Part shown: in pieces, positions 61,195 to 64,000 of the stretch | Layout: each line of letters begins with the position of its first letter | How positions within the stretch are numbered: position 1 is the stretch's first letter | From: JAJZGK01 sp035538795 | Lineage (GTDB): Bacteria > Pseudomonadota > Alphaproteobacteria > Rhodospirillales > Magnetospirillaceae | Assembly (NCBI GenBank): GCA_035538795.1 | Contig: DATLJS010000020.1 | Span: 248,001-312,000, forward strand | Direction of reading: 5' to 3' | Length of the DNA stretch: 64,000 nucleotides | Notes under the pieces: generated by a model | The model's database searches: none | What the model was told of the DNA's origin: nothing | What the model saw: only the letters and a program-made list of their open reading frames with translations | Translations under genes and position numbers: made by a program

Positions 61195-63000
61195 ATGCGT
61201 TCTCCCCGCGACATGGACATCATTCAGATCGACATCAGCAATAAATGCGGCCTGAAATGTTCCAATTGCACCCGTCTGATCGCCCACCAGCCGAAACGGG
61301 AAGACATGGCGCTGGAGAACTTTGAACGCGCCGTCAAAAGCATGGAGGGCTGGAACGCCCCGAACCGCGTACTGGGCGTCATCGGCGGCGAGCCCACACT
61401 ACATCCCGACTTCGAAAGAATTTCCCGGCGGTTCGCCGAATTGTGGGGCGGCCCCGCCACGGCAAACGGCCGCGAACCCATCGCCGACATCAACGCCTTC
61501 GCCACCCAGCGCCTGTTCGACCGTTCCAACGGCCGCGGCCTGTGGACCAGCCTGGGTGAAGGCTTTTATCGTCATTACGAGACGATCATGGACGTTTACG
61601 GCCACTGGAACACCAACACCCACGAAACCGCCGGACGCCATCAGGCGCTGCTGATCACCCGCGAGGATTATCAGGCCCAGACCGGCATGTCCGACGAGCA
61701 ATGGCAAAGCAATCGCGACGATTGCTGGGTCCAGCGCATGTGGTCGGGCACCATCAACGACCGGGGCGCCTATTTCTGCGAAGTCGCCGGCTCCATCGAC
61801 CGCCTGCTGTTCGAAGGCAGGCACGCCTGGCCGGTGGAACAAGGATGGTGGGAGCGCACTCCCGCCGATTTCGGCGCCCAGCTGAATCTGTGCAATTACT
61901 GCGGTCTGGCCCAGCCCGGCCCCTCGCAGCTGGATTCGCTGGAGCGGGACATCATCTCGAAACAGCATCACGCCTTGCTGTCCAAAGCCGGCAGCCCGGC
62001 CATCCGCAAGGGCCAATTCGAAATTTACGATCCCGCCTATCACAATGAAAAGCGGGTCGTCGCCACCCAGGACAGCTATGTCGGCGAAGGCCGCCGCGTC
62101 GGCCCCGGCAACATGTCGGTTCTGCCGCGCCACCTGTCGGGCGTGGTGGTTTCGGTGAATTACGGCAACGTTCTTGCGCAGACCCTGCCCGAGAACATCC
62201 ACCTGTTCGACGAATTCGTCGTGGTGACCACGCACGAAGATACCGAAACCCAAGACATCGCCAGAAAATACGGCGCCAAGCTGGTGCTGTCGAATCGCTG
62301 TTACGACGACGACCATGTGTTCAACAAGGGCCGCATGCTCAACGACGGTCTGGCCGCCCTGGAACGCCCCGACTGGGTGGTGTTCACCGACGCCGACGTT
62401 TTCATCAACGCCGGCCTGCGCGCCTTCGTGCTGAACCACGCCCTCAACCCCGGCTGCCTCTATTACACTCGCCGCCGAGAACTGGGTTCGGTGGAAAATC
62501 AGCCTACATGGATGAACGCCCAGCCCAACGGCTATTTTCAACTGTTCAACCCCAAGGCCGCAGCCATCCGCGAACGCTGGCCCAAACTGGTCTCGGAAAA
62601 TTTCTGTTCAGCCGGCAGCGTGGATTCCTGGTTCAACCAGCAATGGCCTGGAAACAAGATGGTGGCAGTGGATGAAATCGGCGTCACCCATCTATCCAGC
62701 GACAGCTATACCCAGAACTGGAACGGCAAGAAGAGTCTGATCGGCAAATGGGTGCAGTTCGGCATCTATACCAGCCATCAGGGTTTCACGGCTATCATGC
62801 CGCTGAATGGACTTCCACCGGAGCTGAAGCTGACCGACACCCTGTACGGCGAAAGCATCACCATCAAGGAAAACACCATCGGCGAGCATCTCTATCTCGG
62901 TCCGGCCGGCCTGTACTTCGAAGGCAAGGAACTGGGGTGGCGGCATATCCATGTCGCCTGCCGCCTGACCGAAGACCTGATTCCGACCGAAACGGCGTAG
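61195..63000 (+). CDS. Radical SAM domain fused to a glycosyltransferase-like domain
   Basis: From the ATG at 61195 (AGAGG upstream) the product has 601 residues. The N-terminal half opens with ISNKCGLKCSNC (C18, C22, C25), the radical SAM cluster, and has the GGEP motif (VIGGEPTLHPDF); later cysteines (AYFCEVAG, NLCNYCG) may bind an auxiliary cluster. After about residue 305 the chain changes to a nucleotide-sugar transferase-like fold: VVVSVNYGNVLAQTLPENIHLFDEFVVVTT and VVFTDADVFI with a DxD-type metal motif. The substrate is unknown. It stands alone between a two-component gene pair and an outer-membrane protein gene. Confidence 0.78.
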   Translation: MRSPRDMDIIQIDISNKCGLKCSNCTRLIAHQPKREDMALENFERAVKSMEGWNAPNRVLGVIGGEPTLHPDFERISRRFAELWGGPATANGREPIADINAFATQRLFDRSNGRGLWTSLGEGFYRHYETIMDVYGHWNTNTHETAGRHQALLITREDYQAQTGMSDEQWQSNRDDCWVQRMWSGTINDRGAYFCEVAGSIDRLLFEGRHAWPVEQGWWERTPADFGAQLNLCNYCGLAQPGPSQLDSLERDIISKQHHALLSKAGSPAIRKGQFEIYDPAYHNEKRVVATQDSYVGEGRRVGPGNMSVLPRHLSGVVVSVNYGNVLAQTLPENIHLFDEFVVVTTHEDTETQDIARKYGAKLVLSNRCYDDDHVFNKGRMLNDGLAALERPDWVVFTDADVFINAGLRAFVLNHALNPGCLYYTRRRELGSVENQPTWMNAQPNGYFQLFNPKAAAIRERWPKLVSENFCSAGSVDSWFNQQWPGNKMVAVDEIGVTHLSSDSYTQNWNGKKSLIGKWVQFGIYTSHQGFTAIMPLNGLPPELKLTDTLYGESITIKENTIGEHLYLGPAGLYFEGKELGWRHIHVACRLTEDLIPTETA

Positions 63001-63042
63001 CAAGGACGGCGGCCCCGGCACCGCCGGAGCCGCCGCGCCCGC

Positions 63043-64000
63043 CTACCAGGACATCCGCAGGGTGGCGATCAGCGCCTTGATCGAATAGCTGCCGTTACCG
63101 TCGTTGGAGACCACCGCCGTCGCCGTCTGGTTGGTGGTGGAAGACGCCAATTCGGTGGTCAGGTAATCGTCGTTCAGATAACGCTGCCAGATGCCGGTCA
63201 GGCCCAGATAAAGATTGTCCTCCATCTCGTATTCGCCGCTCAGCTTCAGGATGTTGGTGATGCTGCGCGCCGTCGGCAGGCTGACCGCCGTGTTGGCCGC
63301 CCCGGTCGAGGTGCCGTAGGACCAACTGGCTTCGTCGAAAGCGGTGTTGCCGAAGGACAAGGTGTTTTCGGCCGAGAAGGTCAGGCGGTCCGTGGGCTTC
63401 CACTGGGTGCTGGCCCCGATGGTATGGACCTCGTCGCGGTTCCCCAGGCTCCAGGCGGTGCCGTTGACCGTACTGGTGCTGTTCCATTCCATCATGTTGG
63501 TGAAGTTCATTTCATAGTTATAGAACAGGTTTCCGGTCAGCCCCGGCATGATGGTGAAGTTCACATCCGGCCCCACCGACATCATGCGGTTCCCGGTCAC
63601 TCCGAAATAGGTCGTGGGATAATTGTCCATGGTGTAGCGTAGCGTGCCGCCCAAAGACCAATCGCTGCCCCGTCCCCAGGTCAGGTTGTCCTTCACCTCG
63701 TCGCGAACGCGGGCGGCGTAATTGTATTGGCTCAGGCGGCTTTCGCCGGTCACCGAGCGGGCCATGGCCAGCCAGCCGCCGTTGCCGGAATAGTCGGTGG
63801 CGGCGCGGATACCGTGGCTCACGCCGATGCTGTTGGTCAATTCAGGCGTGAAGGTGGTTCGCACCTGAGCGCCCAGGGTGTTTTCCTGATTGCGGCCGGT
63901 GACCGAATAGGTCCGCTGACGGTCGTCGAAGGTATAGTCCAACGTGATCTTGGTGGATTTGGCGGCACGGTATCCGGCCTCCAGATTGGCTTTCTGGAAC
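63043..64000 (-). CDS. MtrB/PioB-like outer membrane beta-barrel, 5' part beyond right edge
   Basis: About 318 codons of the C-terminal part of a large outer-membrane barrel; the frame is open to the window edge (...FQKANLEAGYRAAKSTKITLDYTFDDRQRTY...), so the gene starts outside. Alternating amphipathic strands, aromatic girdle residues, few cysteines and a terminal ...IKALIATLRMSW with a C-terminal aromatic residue fit the MtrB/PioB family, which wraps a multiheme cytochrome to move electrons across the outer membrane. The heme partner (MtrA/PioA) would be expected nearby beyond the edge. The family call rests on strand pattern and remembered similarity. Confidence 0.65.
   Translation of the reverse strand, partial: FQKANLEAGYRAAKSTKITLDYTFDDRQRTYSVTGRNQENTLGAQVRTTFTPELTNSIGVSHGIRAATDYSGNGGWLAMARSVTGESRLSQYNYAARVRDEVKDNLTWGRGSDWSLGGTLRYTMDNYPTTYFGVTGNRMMSVGPDVNFTIMPGLTGNLFYNYEMNFTNMMEWNSTSTVNGTAWSLGNRDEVHTIGASTQWKPTDRLTFSAENTLSFGNTAFDEASWSYGTSTGAANTAVSLPTARSITNILKLSGEYEMEDNLYLGLTGIWQRYLNDDYLTTELASSTTNQTATAVVSNDGNGSYSIKALIATLRMSW

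Overview
The window reads as a chromosomal segment of a GC-rich, respiratory alphaproteobacterium. Protein families and layout (periplasmic formate dehydrogenase, uptake and H2-sensing NiFe hydrogenases, SHP/DHC cytochromes, CcoG beside an FNR-family regulator, an MtrB/PioB-like porin) suit a Rhodospirillales/Magnetospirillum-type organism. That placement is inference: there is no rRNA gene, tRNA gene or magnetosome gene here to confirm it. I see no insertion sequence, phage gene or CRISPR array.

Layout. 1-7000 (minus strand): a membrane-bound uptake hydrogenase operon (hybO-hybA-hybB, running off the left edge) behind a well-formed sigma-54 promoter with an IHF-like site, then a MipA-type outer-membrane protein, then hupU-hupV, an H2-sensing hydrogenase without Tat signal or maturation tail. 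7-19 kb: mostly housekeeping and hypothetical genes (DUF4862, DUF2157, lipoprotein, ErpA-type Fe-S carrier, exonuclease III, hemerythrin-response regulator fusion, ilvD, a chemoreceptor and a STAS protein). 19.2-21.2 kb: a cytochrome b561-DHC fusion, SHP and DHC operon. 21.2-30.8 kb: mogA, a 5-oxoprolinase/hydantoinase fusion, a large PAS histidine kinase, ccoG and an FNR-family regulator with a reduced cysteine set. 30.9-32.8 kb: an ECF sigma factor operon with a putative anti-sigma factor, a CnrX-like periplasmic sensor and a Spy-like protein. 33-34.9 kb: a Pro/Tyr-repeat protein, a NifX-like protein and a YeeE/YedE pair.

34.87-48.37 kb is one gene for a 4498-residue protein: an N-terminal calpain-type cysteine protease domain with an intact Cys-His-Asn triad, about 63 imperfect repeats of 46-52 residues in two blocks, an internal copy of a C-terminus-like module between the blocks, and RTX glycine-rich nonapeptides near the end. 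It is the most unusual object in the window.

48.6-57 kb: a formate dehydrogenase locus (fdhG-H-I, fdhD, moaA, then a tag-like glycosylase on minus; fdhE divergent on plus). The divergent promoter region holds two near-identical 17-bp palindromes. 57-64 kb: a YbaK-type deacylase, an NtrB/NtrC-style two-component pair, a radical-SAM/glycosyltransferase-like fusion and the 3' part of an MtrB/PioB-like outer-membrane protein at the right edge.

The common theme is anaerobic or microaerobic electron flow. Formate and H2 are oxidised at the membrane. Molybdenum-cofactor and FDH accessory genes (moaA, mogA, fdhD, fdhE) support the formate enzyme, and several regulators of the kind that sense H2, oxygen or redox state accompany the structural genes.
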